Counted from the stretch's first letter, positions 33,246 through 46,440 are shown. The stretch is 64,000 nucleotides of DNA from Cristatella mucedo (GCA_009760855.2 WPIO01000105.1:1188501-1252500); one strand, 5' to 3'. The notes: a model not told the origin generated them from the sequence alone. Made by a program: numbers and translations.

Positions 33246-33860
33246 TGAAGTTTAATTCATTTGTATATCGCCCTAAGAGAACTTATGCTCTACTCAGGCG
33301 CTTCACATAATGCCTCCCGGCTTGAGTCCACGGCCACGGCCAGTCCTTGGTCAGGGCGAACACTTTACTACTGAGTCTAACCATAGGTTGACAGAAGAAG
33401 ATACCATGCTTGATGGGGAGCCAGTGCTGGTCGGCGAGAAATGTTGCAATGCTTTTGACGGCAGACAAGTCTGACTGCTGAGTTTTGCACCAACTGCAAG
33501 CGCCTAATTGCAAACCCGGAAGACCTGCCAGCAATGAGGTAAAGAAGTAGGGCGGGATTTTACAAATGCATTTACCAACTTCGATTTCATGTCTCTAATA
33601 TAATTTCATGCTTTAAGTTCTGAAATCTAAGTTCTGAAATCTAAGTCTTCCAAGTTCTCATTCTATATTGTCCTTCTAAGTTGAACTGAATTTCGCAATA
33701 TTTAGTATCTAAAAGTAGGCTGACGTGGTTGAGGTGCCGAGGTGGGCATCTAGTAGAAGATTATTTTCAAAAAGGACACTCGTATCTCATGCAGATGGTA
33801 CACGAAATACGCTGGCAGAGCCTATTTCAAGTGAAAGGCTTTCCTATTTCTGAGTAGGAC
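33246..33860 (-). mobile_element. Decayed LINE family 1 fragments
   Basis: A second 3' hairpin-like segment at 33272-33310 is followed by coding pieces matching ADLHWLP and LAGLP motifs. It forms part of segmental duplication copy 2. Confidence 0.6.
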
Positions 33861-34299
33861 TTGTTTGTGCTTGCCGCCAGCTGGTCGATCGAGCGGCACA
33901 CGCCCGATAGGAAGTTGCCCACCTCAAGCGTCAACGCAGCAGTGCGTTGCTTTCAATCACGACGCTATTTCCTGGAAAAACACGTCGCGCGAAGGCTCGG
34001 TGGCTGAATGTCCGGCAAGACGCCTTATCGCATCGCAGCTCTGCAATTTACAGGCTTCGAAAGCCAATGGACATCTGCGGTACATCTACCAGGGCTCTCG
34101 TCGCGATCTACCCAACGAATCGAAACTAGCTAATCTCTATTGGCTCCACCTCCTCTTCTACTGTCTCAGAACGAGCTCTGCAAATGCCCAGCAGTTTGGT
34201 ATTTTCGTTTTCATCAGCCTTGATTCTGCTTGCCATAGTTTCTCAGGTACGATCAAACGAATCGAAAGGTGGTCAATCGCTCGAGTGAGCTTAGTATGA

Positions 34300-36930
34300 A
34301 TAGCCGGCAGGAAAGTCTCACAATTAGAGTCACAGCACTGAGCCTATGAAGCCTATTCCTTCAAGTAGCATCTCAAGGTAATGATTAAACGATTGAATTC
34401 CAAAAAAAAAGTCAGCCGGTCTAGGTCGGGATGACGACAATGGAAACTTCCAAGCTAGCCATCCAAACAAGAGACAGCTCAGCTAGCTTCAACGCAACGC
34501 CATGCTATGTTTCCCATCTGAAAAATGCCAAGAAAAAAATGCTCTTAATCCAAGATCTAACTCCTTGCTACAGAATTCAAACATAGATGAAATTCATCCT
34601 GCAATGTGGAAATTTCTGAAAGGACTAGCTCGGTGCCAATTAATGCGTGACGTGAATGTCAAAACAGTTGATCGCAGGGAATCCAACATCACTTAGTCAC
34701 CCTGTGTGCATTCATCGGACCGAACGCACGAATCAAAGCTATCGCTTGTGACTAAAATAAAAGAAACACGAAAGATAAGGTTTCTTACGTAGACTGTTTA
34801 AAAATACCATATGCCGAGAAGTAGGTTTGGTTTAGAAATGGTTTTGAATAATATGTTATTCCTACTTTGTAGTTAGCGTTATCAATTATTACTGAACCAT
34901 CAGTATTGTATGCACGCACTTTTGTCTAAACTGAAATCTTAGAGGACAAATCATATTAATTAGGTTTTAATTTTTCTTAATTTTTATCGGTCAGAGTGCT
35001 CACCGCACCGAGTGGTTGTGGATAGCCTTTCTGTGGAAATATTATAGGCCCGTCTTCATCAAAGCCCTCAACTGGGTATCCATACCCACACCTACATAAT
35101 CGTACCCGTTGGGTACTGGGTGGGCGTGAGCGTCTGTGATCTTGCGGGTTGGCGCGGATAGGTACCGGCTTGCCTTGCCTTGCCTTTTGTAAAAATCGCA
35201 CCTAGGGGCACCTTGAGGAGTTCAAACGCCCGAGTCTTGCGAAGTCGAATGTGGAGGTATCGCGCAGCTTTCGGCCGAATCCTGCGAATCAAGGTGCGGG
35301 TCCTCCAGATTTGGGCTTCAGATCGGGATTGCGACGACGGGCGTTTAAAGTTTAAACAAAAATTGCCAAATGCGTCCGAATCGCGATGAACGTCGACGCG
35401 ACCTCGATCAAGCACAAGCTGAAGAAGGCGGCGGCGGCGGCCGATGGCAAGGCGCTTGCGAAACAATCCGATCCGAGACAACAGCGATCCGTCTCTGGCA
35501 AAAACAAGGCGATGTGCATATGGCTGCGCGGGGTACGGGTATACCTGTCAGTAACAATGTAGTAGGATGCCCTAACATGATTAGGCGGCACGAATGCTGT
35601 CTACTTCGCATGACCAGACGAACTGCGATGTATGTTCCGGCTATTTTACTTGGTCGGTCGGCAAATCTTGACCCCTGAAAGTGTGCAAAACTAATTCATC
35701 GAAGATGATTGATATCAATGGTATTCTAGCTAAAATTGCAAATGCCTTACCTGTCAAAGCTTCAGGCCGAAGTATCTACCGACGGGATCACCCGTCACTG
35801 AATCTTTGATCAGCTGCGACTCCTTTACCTTGCACAAAGACATGGTAAGTTTATAACGTGAAATTGCTAGAGATTTGCAAAAAATCCTCAATCAGATCAC
35901 TAACAGTCGATCAAAGTAAACAGGCACACAGCTCTCATGGTCTATAGGCCACCACATCAAAGAATTCTATTTCTCAAACAATTCTCTTTTTCATCGGGTG
36001 TCATAACTATGTATTCTGGTACCAGCTACAAAGCATTTAAAGTTAGATTCACTGACAGTGCTCAAGAATTATTGCAATGCTTTGCGCATTGCTATTTATT
36101 TTTTGGAGCTCAAGATAGCAAGTGCATGCATGGCATTGCAATCCATAATTTCCGTCTCACATAAGCACCAACACGTCTTTTGGCGCGTTTAATTGCTGCC
36201 CCATGCACTCAGTTCACGCAAGAGTTTGTGACTATCCGGCGACTGAACTTCTGGGCAATGGGTGGGCAGGGCCGGTGCGGCTTAGCAATGGTTGCCCGTG
36301 GGTACTCGCCCGAATGGCAATTGAGGGCTCCAGTCTACAGTAACGGCACAGGCTCGCTAGAAGTACTGGCTCTTTATTTCATACCTTTCGCTGCCGCCAT
36401 CGGTAGAGCTATCGAAGCAGCACCTGCTACTCGCTTGGACTGGATGGACTCGCCTCTGTAAGGAAGGACGAGCGCTGCTGCTGCTGCTGCTTTTTTGCCA
36501 CGAACTCTGCCTACAAGGTGCAGCTTAAGAGCAGCTACAGCGAGCGTTCGTAGCACATTTTCGTCTCGCACAGCGACGCTCGAACGCCACGCTCAAGTTT
36601 TTTCACTTGTCCTGGATTTAAGACAGTTCTCCAAGAGCCCATTCCTAAAGTCTTCGTATAATGCGAATCCCCAAGCGAAGAGCTCAGCCAGGACGCTGAG
36701 TTGCAGCAGCAGCAGCCATTGAGTCCTTGACCTTGAGTGGTGCAAGGACTCAATGCTAAGAGAGATCCTCTTCGATATTTGCGCAGAAAAGCTTCTCGAT
36801 CCTGTGGCTGAGAAATAATGTCATTATAACTCGTCTTTCTTTGTCGTTCTTTGTTCATCTTTCGGTTGCTTTAGCTGCTAGTACCGTCCTTAGAATAACG
36901 ACAGAGAACTTAATCTCTTTCTAGAACTTG
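34300..36930. other. No gene identified
   Basis: A GC-richer part at 35150-35520 holds overlapping frames on both strands but no recognisable domain, splice pair or repeat. Confidence 0.25.
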
Positions 36931-36939
36931 AGAAATCTC

Positions 36940-38385
36940 TTTCTAGAACTTGAGCAATTTCCACCTAGAAGAAGACGACGCTGAAACGAGTAGTGGCAGA
37001 CCCATTGATTCATATGTTACAACTTCAAACGTTGCTAGTAAGATCCAGTCTGGTTTTGGAGCTAATCACTCCGCAGAGTCAGCATTGCTTTGGGATTACT
37101 ATCTCAGTGGAGGACTCAAGAGGATTAATGTGAATGGAAAAAAATTCTCCGGGGAGCCTCTGACATACCGGGGAGCCTCTGACATATGGGGTACCTCAGG
37201 GCTCCGTGCTTGGTTCTGTTCTTTTCACGGTTTAACTCTTCCTCTTGCCGATGTCATATTCTAGCACAACCTACGCTTTTTCTTGTATGCGATGACACTC
37301 AGTTGTACCTTTGCTTCGATCCCTCCCAGCCCTCAAGCACGTCGAATTCTCTGAACTCCTTTGCTGCGTGTATTGATGGCATCCGCACATGGATGGCAGC
37401 AAACTTTTTTAAACTGAATGTGATAAAACCAACTTACTAGTTATGAGCCAACCAAGTGCGATTCAGAAATTGAAAAGTCTGACGCTCAAAATCGGCTCTA
37501 CCAGCATATCTCCTATTAAATATGCACGAAACCTTGGCGTTATATTTCAATGTTACCTTTCATTAGGCGACTAAATCAGCTCCACAGTCAAGTCTGCCTA
37601 CTTTCAGCTACACAACATCGCTAAAATTTGATCTTGCTTAGACAGGGATTCCACATCCAAGTTGGTCGATACATTTGTGACACCCCGTCTTGACTTCGGT
37701 AACTCACTGCTTGCTGGTCTACCGGCCTGTGCAATCAGGCACTCACAGCTGGTGCTAAATTCTGCAGCTAGGCTTGTCTGTAGTGAGCGTCGCAGCTGCC
37801 ATATCACACCACTTTTCACCCATATACACTGGCTTCTAGTCAAACAACGCATTGACTTCGAGCTTTGTCACTCACTATTAGCTCTCTTCATTCTTTGACT
37901 CCAGCCTACCCATCAGATCTACTCCCCCATCAGGCTAAGCATCGTACCACGTAATTTTTGGAATCTAATTGTTTACATCTATCTCGTACAAACCTCAAAT
38001 CCTTTTGAGACCGTGCCTTTAGTTTGTATGTTTCCAAAGCCTGGAACTCACCCCCGACTTGCGTCACGACATCTTCTGACTTAACCACATTTAAAAAGAA
38101 ACTAAAACGCACATATTTGTCACAGTATTTAGTAGGTCCCCGTGATTCGACCTTTATGTGCTTATGCAAGTGACACTGCATGCTGAAACTAATCTTATTT
38201 ACATGCTGATCCAGTGCATGTCACCTCTAAACATGTCCTGCTTGTTGTCAATGAGCATGCTACCACTAACCATTTGATCACGCTTCCTTTGCAGCAGCAG
38301 CAGCCGCAGCAAATTCTAGGTGCCTAGAAAGAGATTGAGTTCTCTGAGGATGCTATATCGAATGTATTATTCTTATTATTAAAAG
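36940..38385 (+). mobile_element. Decayed LINE family 1, RT to 3' end
   Basis: Pieces include KIQSGFGANHSAESALLW, a damaged catalytic box ([15 protein letters not shown]; family YADD) and [17 protein letters not shown]. The 3' end has GCCTAGAAAGAGATTGAGTT and a short ATT tail. Several deletions are present. Confidence 0.85.
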
Positions 38386-38564
38386 TTTGAATGACCTGTG
38401 CGTGCGGTCGCAAATTGGGTGAGCAACGGAGGGCGGTGACACACTCGCGCCTCATAAATATTAGAGAGTGCCCACCAGATTCTCACTAATCGCTAGCTCG
38501 CACGTGCAGCAATTACGCCGAGCTTCGGCCGTGCAGAGCTCGACCTAGACCTCGACTGGCGCAT

Positions 38565-38945
38565 AACGTGTGAACCTTAAATCAATTGGAGGCCGTGCTT
38601 CTAATTCGTATATTCCCAAAGCCCGGAACTCGCTCACGGCTGACATCGCGACATCCTCGGAAATAAATTTTTTTTTAAAGAAACCAAAAACGCTCCTGTT
38701 TCTGACAGAATTGGTGGGTCCATGTAATCTGTCCTTTATGTGTTTGTGCTTATTGACGCTGCCACTAACCACATAGACGTGTTGATAGTGTGCATGTCGT
38801 CCTAATCATGGTTTTAGTGTAGACGTTTTTCCTGTTACTACTAATCATCTCACCATACATCCTTCGGAACACATTTCAAGTGCCTAGAGCTCTGTGGGGG
38901 TTATACAAATATAATACCATTACCGTAACTATCATTATTATAACG
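38565..38945 (+). mobile_element. LINE family 1 3' fragment
   Basis: A plus-strand piece reads IPKARNSL and the 3' UTR pattern CTTTATGTGTTTGTGCTTATTG, ending near an ATT-rich tail. Confidence 0.65.
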
Positions 38946-39299
38946 TTTTCACTCCTCCTTGTGCGACTGTCCGAATAGGTGGGTTCACCGCAGAGCTGCG
39001 CATCCCCAAAACTCACGAAACGACTGCCGCTGGATTCTCGCGAGTGGCCAACGGCAAAGTTGCCATTCGGCGCCTTCGGTCAGAGCGCCGTTCACTCGCT
39101 TCAACAAAGCGGCCGATCGGCTAAATGCAGCACGACACTTTTCGGCACTACATGCTGATTTTTGGTCAAATTTCGTAAGCCACCAACTGCAAAGCAATAG
39201 TTTGCTCGTCATCATGGTAGCTGGCAGGTTGGAAAGGATTCCTGCTCCTTCCGGCTCCTAAATGGCTCCGCATCGCTTTTGCGATAAATTAAGGCTAGA

Positions 39300-39570
39300 C
39301 AACTTGTTATGTATGCGAAAACCAAGTGCGACTCAGAAACTGAGAAGCTTAAAACTCTAAAATTAGTTCAGCCAGCACATCACATGTGGCATTGACATGA
39401 AATATAGCTTTTCCTTTCTAAAGTGACTTTTCACTTGACACGAAATCAGAGCTACAGTCAAGTCTGTCTGCCTTCAGCTACGTAGCATGTCACAAATCGA
39501 TCCCGCTTAGCCAAGAATACTAAATCCAAATTGGTATAAGCATTGTAACATTCTGTCTCGACTTTATTGA
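39300..39570 (+). mobile_element. Decayed LINE family 1 internal fragment
   Basis: The sequence matches the stretch after the RT core ([20 protein letters not shown] region) with stops. Confidence 0.55.
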
Positions 39571-41250
39571 ATTAAATTATAGAAGCTTTATTATATAACT
39601 TAAAATTAATAACAAGTTAATTTTTAATTAATTAAATAATTAAAATTAATTTTTTTAATAAAATTAAATTTTGTGTTGGGCGTGTTGGATTCGTACTGAA
39701 GAACTTTAGCAGTCATCTTGGCTAGTGTCATTGCTTGTGAATATTTCAAAGCCTATTAAAGAAAGACTGTCTCCCAAAGACCTGCAATATCACCTCTTTA
39801 TTCTTCACAGGCAGACAGACTTAGTCCAGCCATAACTTCGATTTAAATCGGTTTTATGACTGGGCTAAGTTTTAGTTCACTAACTTTTTTAAGACTAGAC
39901 ATTCACATTTTTTAATGGTTCTCTGGATAACGGGGTTGTTCCGAAGTCTGTAAAAGTTTTATCGTTCAACCAACACTTAAAATGCCTGGATTAACCTTCA
40001 AGATTCTAGAAAACTATCGCTCACCTGCCCTTATTTCTTTTTCCTAAGATTATTAAAAAGATATAAAATATACTGTAACTAATAAAACGGTTACCACCTC
40101 TGCAGAAACACCTTCCGTGCGACGCCGACAAGCCTCCAGAGCCACAAAGTACTCAGTTTAAATTTCATATCTAACTCGTCGATAAAACTTACATGCCGGA
40201 TATGCCGAACTTTTAGCAGAGGGTGGGCGATGGAAGCTAGTTTAAGGTGCCATAGACGCACAGCTCATTCGGACTCACTGCAGACCCGAGCCGATTAATC
40301 TAGAGTAAGAGGAAATACGTGACAGGATGTTGACATCGGCTGGCGACTCGATGCAGGCGGTACCGCTAGGTGGTCACTGTTGGGCAATCTGCTTTACAGA
40401 TTTAAACAAATGCATTTTGTAGAAGTGCCTAATGATTCAAGGCACCCAGCCCACTATAGAGATAAAGGCTCAATATATATCAACATTCCTCGAAGCTTCG
40501 CTTCAAAATGTCGCTCGTGCGGCAGGACTCCTTGGCCTCTCCTCGGTGACGATTCTTCAGCTGTTATAGAAAAAAAGCGGTCGGCTTTTCCGGAAGAAGA
40601 CTCTGACTCGGCGCGATCAGCCGACGCATCGCCAGATCAGACTGGCTTTTCAGCCCCTCTAAAAAAAAGAGCTTCACGCCACCGAGACCGAGTCTGAGCA
40701 GAGAAGGAGCGCAGATCCGGAAGCCTTTCAAGCGCCGCATAATAAAGAAAGCCTCAATTGTAGATAGCCCGAAGCTGCGGCCACAGACTGAGGCCACTTT
40801 CCCCGCGGACGTACGTATTATTCTTTGCCTCCTATTCAGAAACCACCTGACGACGCTCCCCGATGGCGCCGACTAACGGCGCGTCCTGCGGGCTTCTCTG
40901 TAGAACTGCGTTGAGTTGCAGCGTAATGCAAATCGCCGAAGATTTTCCAGGAACTCCCCAGAACTTCACACCAGCACTGTGGGCGATGGGCTGAATGCGT
41001 CAACTGTGCGTGTCTTCTTTGCTTCACTTCGCGCTGAGATACTAACTTCCATGTTCTTAGACTCTTCTTGGGCAGGCCTGCCAGAGTCGTATGAAGTTTT
41101 GCCATGTGCGGCGAGGATACTGCCTTCACAATCAGGAGAAGCGTGAGAAAGCGGGAGAAGAGAGCACCTGAAATTTCTTGGCAGAATTCCTTCCTTATAA
41201 TAACATACTAGTAATAACAATACATCTGAAATAGCAACCCTTCCTGACTC
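39571..41250. other. No gene assigned; weak coding-like stretch at 40.4-41.15 kb
   Basis: Frames at 40380-40697 and 40916-41146 are charged and Ser/Arg-rich but have no domain I recognise. They may belong with the decayed Ala-rich coding region downstream. Confidence 0.25.
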
Positions 41251-41251
41251 G

Positions 41252-42071
41252 GTGCAAGACGACTACGCCCAGCTGCGTGCAACACTTGTGAAGGTGCTTG
41301 CAAGTCCTGAAGGCGAGGAGAGGCTTCGGCCGTCGGCCGTTAGGCCGCAGAGTGCCAGAAAAGCCGAGGCGATAGTGCAGAAGCGGCTGGAGGTGGTGGC
41401 CAGTAAAGCACGGCTGATGCGCTCGGATTCGGTAAATGCTAGTTAGACTGAGGAGGCCGACGAGAGTGACCGAAAGCGGCATCAGCAATTGCCGACGGTG
41501 TGCCGAGCGACGAAGGCAGAGACAGCAGCGTCCGGCACAAAGGCGGCAACATCCGGCATCGAGACGGCAGCATCCGGCAACGAAGCAGCAGTGTCCGGCA
41601 CAAAGGCGGCAGCGTCCGGCAGAGAGGCAGCAGCTCTGTCTGCCAGAGAGGAGGCGGCGGCCGGGGAAGCGCTGGCAGACAGAGCGAGACAGCGCCGGTG
41701 GCCAGCGAGTCGGCGCCGCTAATGGTCTCGGAGGCGACGGTGGCATCGAGCGAAGCGTTAGCGTCGGCGAATGTGCGCGAGGTGCCCGCTAAGGAGGTGG
41801 GTGAGGCGGCGCTCGCCGAGAAGGCACGCGAGATGCTTGCAGAGTGTCGGAGGCGGAGACCAAGGAGTGGCAGCAACAGATGGTGACGCACATTGCGGTC
41901 GCCTTGGTTTCCGAACTGCTGGTGGTGGAGACGCACGAGGGGCAAGCAGCAGAAGACGCAAGCGAGACGCCCGCTGAGGATTATACCGCGACCGGTGTGC
42001 GCCGAGAGACCGAAGGCAACGGAGTGGCCGACGGAGCTGATAAAGCCAGTCGCACAGAAGCCGAGGCCTGA
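41252..42071 (+). pseudogene. Ala/Glu-rich coding remnant with 8-residue repeats
   Basis: A frame from 41252 continues past a TAG at 41444-41446 to 41722 and then in two other phases to 42071, always giving Ala/Glu-rich, low-complexity but protein-like sequence. From 41530 to 41635 an 8-residue repeat, pattern (A/T)SGxxAA(A/V/T), encoded by a 24-bp unit, occurs at least five times. No family recognised. It may be a decayed host gene or a retroelement gag-like region. Confidence 0.35.
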
Positions 42072-42655
42072 AGCATCTGCCTCGCGACGGCGACGCGAGA
42101 AATGAAAGTGGTTTCAGTTCAGAAGGTCAACGCGGTCGACGTTGGGGCGAATTTTTGGAAGCCCTGTGCGACGGCAGAGACTGGTCGCGCATTGGAGACT
42201 GTTGGTGCGGTGGAAAGATGTATTGCTCGGCGACGCGGCAAAGCTTGTGCCATACATAGCCGGCAAGTTAGCAAAGGCCGTGCTTTCACTTGCCTCCTCC
42301 GAGCGGCCATAACCTAGCCTCGTGCTATATGAGAAGGCAGTTAAAGATGGCATGTCTTTTTATTGCGCTGTTGTAATGCTTTGTTTTGTTGTTGCCCTAT
42401 TTGATATTGAGATCGTGGGGGAGGGAATGTGGCCATTTTGAGATTACGACATTGCCGTTGGATTATTGCCTGTTTCGATTTATGACAGTGGTATGTAATA
42501 GTAACTGGAGCAAAGGCCCGTGGAGTGAGGTCGAGGACGCCGGGTGGGCAGTCGCGTATTGGCCCGCTGCAGCGGCCGCGCGAATAAACGCCTTTGAGCC
42601 CGCTTCGGCGGTTTATGTGATATCGCATACCTGCCACTTAGAAAATGTAAAACTA
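42072..42655. other. No gene identified
   Basis: Short frames only; no recognisable domain. Confidence 0.3.
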
Positions 42656-42656
42656 C

Positions 42657-42850
42657 ACTAGGCACTTTACATGGGGTACAAAGGAAGCACGATCAAAAGG
42701 TTAGTGGTAGCATGCTCAATATGTAACAAGAATAACGTGGTTAGGAGTGACATTTTCAGTGTCAGCATTCAAGTGTGTTTAACAGCAGAATGCACAGCGT
42801 TAGCATGCATAAGCACATAAATAAAAATCACAGGGATCCAGTACAGCGTT
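42657..42850 (-). mobile_element. LINE family 1 3' UTR fragment
   Basis: AGGCACTTTACATG followed by the GTGACATTTTCAGTGTCAGC pattern matches the 3' UTR of the family on the minus strand. Confidence 0.65.
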
Positions 42851-43790
42851 TATAAATGTAGTTTCTTAATAGGTAAATTCCTTAAAGAGAGATCACCAGC
42901 GTACGCGCAGGTCGCTCTGATTTTCTGGTTCCAAATTGCCGGCGGAAAATCCAGCACATAAGAAACACTTCCACGTGGTGGAAGCCACAGTCGCTTTTGC
43001 CCTAACCACGAAATTCGCCGTAAATCTTGGCTAGTCAGTGTTTGCTAGTCTCGCACGGCGCGGTATCCTTTCCCGCTGCAAAGCTTCCTGGATTTTGCCT
43101 TTGAGTTTTTTCGCATCTAGCATCCTAATTAAATTTATCTTTCACTTAAAGTAAGCGCTTTGCGTCTCAATGAGCGTGCAAATACTGTCCCTGTTATGTA
43201 TGACTAAAAGCAGCTTTTTCCGGAACCAGCCAGACTCAGTGGCTGGGACGGCGAACGCATGTAGGCGGCGCATAGTCCAGGCCCGATGGCCCCAGGTCTA
43301 GAGCCAGCCGCTCAGCTGGGTCGTAGCTCAGCTGTGTGGTGTTACTCTGGTCGTGGGTCGCTATTCCCGAAGCAAAGCAGGCCTTTGTTTCCCGCAGCAG
43401 CAGAGGCCAAAGAGCTGCTAAAAACTCTTGGGACGCTCTAATACGAGGAGGCTGTCGAATCAGCTAAATCGTAGTCTGCCGCGGATGCGCACATGCAGTC
43501 TCTTAGCTGGTCAATATTGTGTAATAGCTAGTGCACAATATTTACTATTATCAGAAAGTCCTTGCAATGGCAAATGGCCGGATAGAGGTTGGTAGATAAG
43601 AGGTCACTATGCAGGCTGGCCTCTACTGGTGGTTGTGGGTGCTTCACGTCCAGAAAAAATGTCAGTGGAATCGGTTTTATCACGCGCTCACCCTTCAATT
43701 TCGAGCCGCTTTCCGTCTCCTCGAAGCAGTCTTTCGAATATGTGGTTCTGACTTCACCCAAAAGCTAGCTACCGATAGTGGCAGTAGTCT
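42851..43790. other. No gene; possible degraded SINE at about 43320-43475
   Basis: The end GGAGGCTGTCGAATCAGCTAA resembles the SINE 3' end, but the tRNA-like head is not clear. Confidence 0.3.
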
Positions 43791-43794
43791 GTCG

Positions 43795-44135
43795 CCCCGA
43801 GGTACCAAGTCCTCCTTTATATCAGATTTCTCTTATCTCATTTCCATTCGGTGTGAAAGGAATTGATCTTTCCTTGTAATGAGCGATTTCAAAATTCATT
43901 TTCATAACCTATCTGACGACTTCAGCGACGACTTACTTCATGTACTGACTGACTCCTTTTCTACAATGGCTCACGTGCATGGCCCTGCTCGTATCTGGGA
44001 TCACACGCTCGACCAAGTTTTCTCCTACAACTGAATGCTATCGTCACGTATTATTACCAAATTCTGCGTATCTGAGCACCTGCAGATCCCATCCAGTCTC
44101 CAATGTATGCCCTCTTACGCATATAAAAAATACCA
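43795..44135 (+). mobile_element. LINE family 1 endonuclease-domain fragment
   Basis: The frame reads DFKIHFHNLSDDFSDDLLHV and DHTLDQVF, matching the C-terminal half of the apurinic-type endonuclease of CR1/L2 LINEs (GDFN and H-x-LD motifs). It is the 5' piece of the plus-strand element continued at 44880. Confidence 0.6.
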
Positions 44136-44149
44136 GCTAATTTAACAGC

Positions 44150-44312
44150 ATCTTTTGCATAGTGGAAGATAAGCCTTAAAGGCTACCATCACCGCTTGCG
44201 GTAGCGACATTGGATCGCACACCGCAAGATTCAAACCCACGACCTCGGGACCTCGGTCGTAAAGAGCAACCGCCTTACCTAGTGGGCCGTCTGAATCGCG
44301 AGACCTCAAGAC
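44150..44312 (-). mobile_element. tRNA-derived SINE, minus strand
   Basis: The complement of the B box (about 44230) and of the ACTAGGTAAGGCGGTTGCTC head is present. It interrupts the plus-strand LINE. Confidence 0.8.
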
Positions 44313-44397
44313 TCTTGACATCGATGTCGTTCGTGCGAGAATATCTTCTTCGCCTCTGCTGCTCAATCCCCCTTCCAACCTGTCATCATAGGTAAGA

Positions 44398-44879
44398 ATA
44401 ATAATAATAATGCACTTGATAAAGCGCCCTCAGATAACTCAATCTCTTCCTAGGCGCTTTACGTTTGCTGCAAAGGGAAACGCGATTGAATCGTGAGTAA
44501 TATCATGCTTGATAAACAACATGAACAACGTGGTTAGGGTTGACATGCACAGGGTCAGCATGCAAATGTGGTTAGTGGCAGCATGCACAGTGTCAGCACG
44601 CATAAGCACGTGAAGGACGAATCACAGGGACCCACTAAATGTTGTCCTAAATAGGCGTGTTTTTAAGTTCTTTTTAAATGTGGTCAAGTCAGGGGATGTT
44701 CTGACGCAAGTCGGGAGGGAGTTCCAGGCTTTGGGAGCATACGAACTAAATGCACGGTCTCCAAAGGATTTGGGGTTTGTACGAGGTATTTGTAGACTGT
44801 TGGTTCCCGAAAAGCGGGTGGTACTATGCTTGGCCTGATGGGGGAGTAGATCTGAGAGATAGGCTGGAGTCAAAGAATT
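44398..44879 (-). mobile_element. LINE family 1 3' end, minus strand
   Basis: A TAA-repeat tail (44398-44411), the terminal hairpin (44424-44465), the 3' UTR and the last 91 codons of ORF2 (LTPAYLSDLLPHQAKH...NSLPTCVRTS) are highly similar to the copy at 25650-26201. It interrupts the plus-strand LINE. Confidence 0.95.
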
Positions 44880-45790
44880 AATGCAAAAAAACGACACTAG
44901 CCGACATGCTCGATGAGTTTACACTTCTGACTAAGCACACTACCCGCCCTCGCCCAGACGGCCTATAGTTTACGTCAGAAAGTAAAATTACTAGGTCTAC
45001 TGAGTGCAAGCTTGAAAAATACAAAAGATCAGGACTGACGTACCACTCAATCCTAGCAAAGGCCAAGTCAAGCTTCTATAAAAAAAATTGCTGAATCACA
45101 TGTGCGCAATTCAAAAGTGCTGACGTTTACGATCGACCATCTCCTCAACCGCTCCCAGGTTAGCTCCAAACCTAGTGATAACTGAGATGATCTAGCCGAT
45201 CTCCTTTTCTAGCTTCTTTTTCAGCAAGATAGACGAGAGCAGTTAGTCCATCCCTACGGAGGCAGCATCCCCCTGGAATTATTTCCCTCAATCCCGTACA
45301 GTGCTTCAATGTCTTCATTCAAGAAGGCCACTAGCGATCTCATCCTGAAGTTCACATCCCAATAAAAAAAAATACATCTAGTCCTCTAGACCCTATTTAG
45401 ACTGTCCTGCTTCTACGATCCATAGATCTACTACTGGCATGCATACCTAACATAAAAAGTATCTCATTAGCCTCAGGTCATGTTCCAGCACCTTTTGAAA
45501 AGGCTGTAGTCATTCCACTTCTCACGAAATTGACACTAGACTAAAATAACTTGAGCAACCTCCGTCCAGTCTTCCTTCTACAGCTCATATCAATGACACT
45601 GAAACGAGTCGTGGCAGACCAGCTGAACTCATATATTGAAACTTCAAACCATGCTTGAAAAGTCCAATCTGGTTTTTAGAGCTAATCAGTCCACAGAGCC
45701 AGCTTTGCTTCAGCCGTATATCTACCTACATAATAATGCAGACTAGAAAGTAGAGTATCTCTGCTTCTTTTGCTCGATTTCTGGCAGCTT
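44880..45790 (+). mobile_element. LINE family 1, region between endonuclease and RT, plus strand
   Basis: Degraded coding for the inter-domain linker and the start of RT ([30 protein letters not shown]), ending abruptly in the DLSAAFD box at 45790, where a minus-strand copy is inserted. Confidence 0.75.
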
Positions 45791-45799
45791 TTGTTACTA

Positions 45800-46440
45800 T
45801 CATAATACAATGATAATAATTCATTTTTATAGTGCCCTCAGAGAACTCAGTCTCTTTCTAGGCACTTCATACTTACTGTAAAGGAAGCATAATCGAATAG
45901 CTGGTGGTAGCATGTTCAATGGCAACAAGCATAACATCGTCAGAGGTGCCATGTACAGGGTCAGCAAGCAAATATCGTTAGTGGGGCAGCATGCACAGTG
46001 GCAGCACGCACAGCGGCAGCACGCACAGTGTCAGCATGCACAGCGGCAGCATGCACAGCGGCAGCACGCACAGTGTCAGCACGCACAGCGGCAGCTCACG
46101 CACAGCGGCAGCTGAGTCGCATGAGGACGAAAAGGACGAATCACGTGGACCCACTGAATGCTGTGCTAAATAAATTAGCACTGTGATGCTTTTTAATGCG
46201 GTCAAGCCAGGGGATGTCTCAACGCAAGACGGAATCGATTTCCGGGCTTTGGGAGCATACGAATTAAAGGCACGGTCTCCAAAGGATTTGAGGTTTGTAC
46301 GAGGTATGGACAAACGATTATATTCCCAAAAGCAGGTGGTGAGATACTTAGTCGGGTAGGGGAATAGATATGATAGGTAGGCTGAAGCCAAATAATGAAG
46401 GGACCAAAAGGTTAGTGCTATTGGTAACCAAGACCTTTTT
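45800..46440 (-). mobile_element. LINE family 1 3' end nested in the plus-strand LINE
   Basis: The terminal hairpin at 45834-45872, the 3' UTR and coding for AYLSYLFPYPTKYLTTCF are present. It splits the RT of the surrounding plus-strand copy; the 3' UTR holds a 15-bp tandem array at 45986-46112. Confidence 0.9.
45986..46112. repeat. 15-bp tandem repeat, about eight units
   Basis: The unit GCAGCACGCACAGCG with ATGC and TGT variants is an expansion of a sequence that occurs once or twice in the 3' UTR of other LINE copies. Confidence 0.9.

Larger units (their letters stand above)
29690..34290. repeat. Segmental duplication, copy 2, split by about 2.7 kb
   Basis: The segments 29690-30330 and 33060-34290 match 22105-23890 in order. 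The sequence between 30330 and about 33050 has no counterpart in copy 1 and was inserted or lost. The breakpoint follows a shared GTTCACCAGGCTA segment. Confidence 0.7.

Noticed and set aside
45986-46112. CRISPR-like array
   Set aside because: The repeats are directly adjacent without spacers and derive from a LINE 3' UTR in an animal genome.
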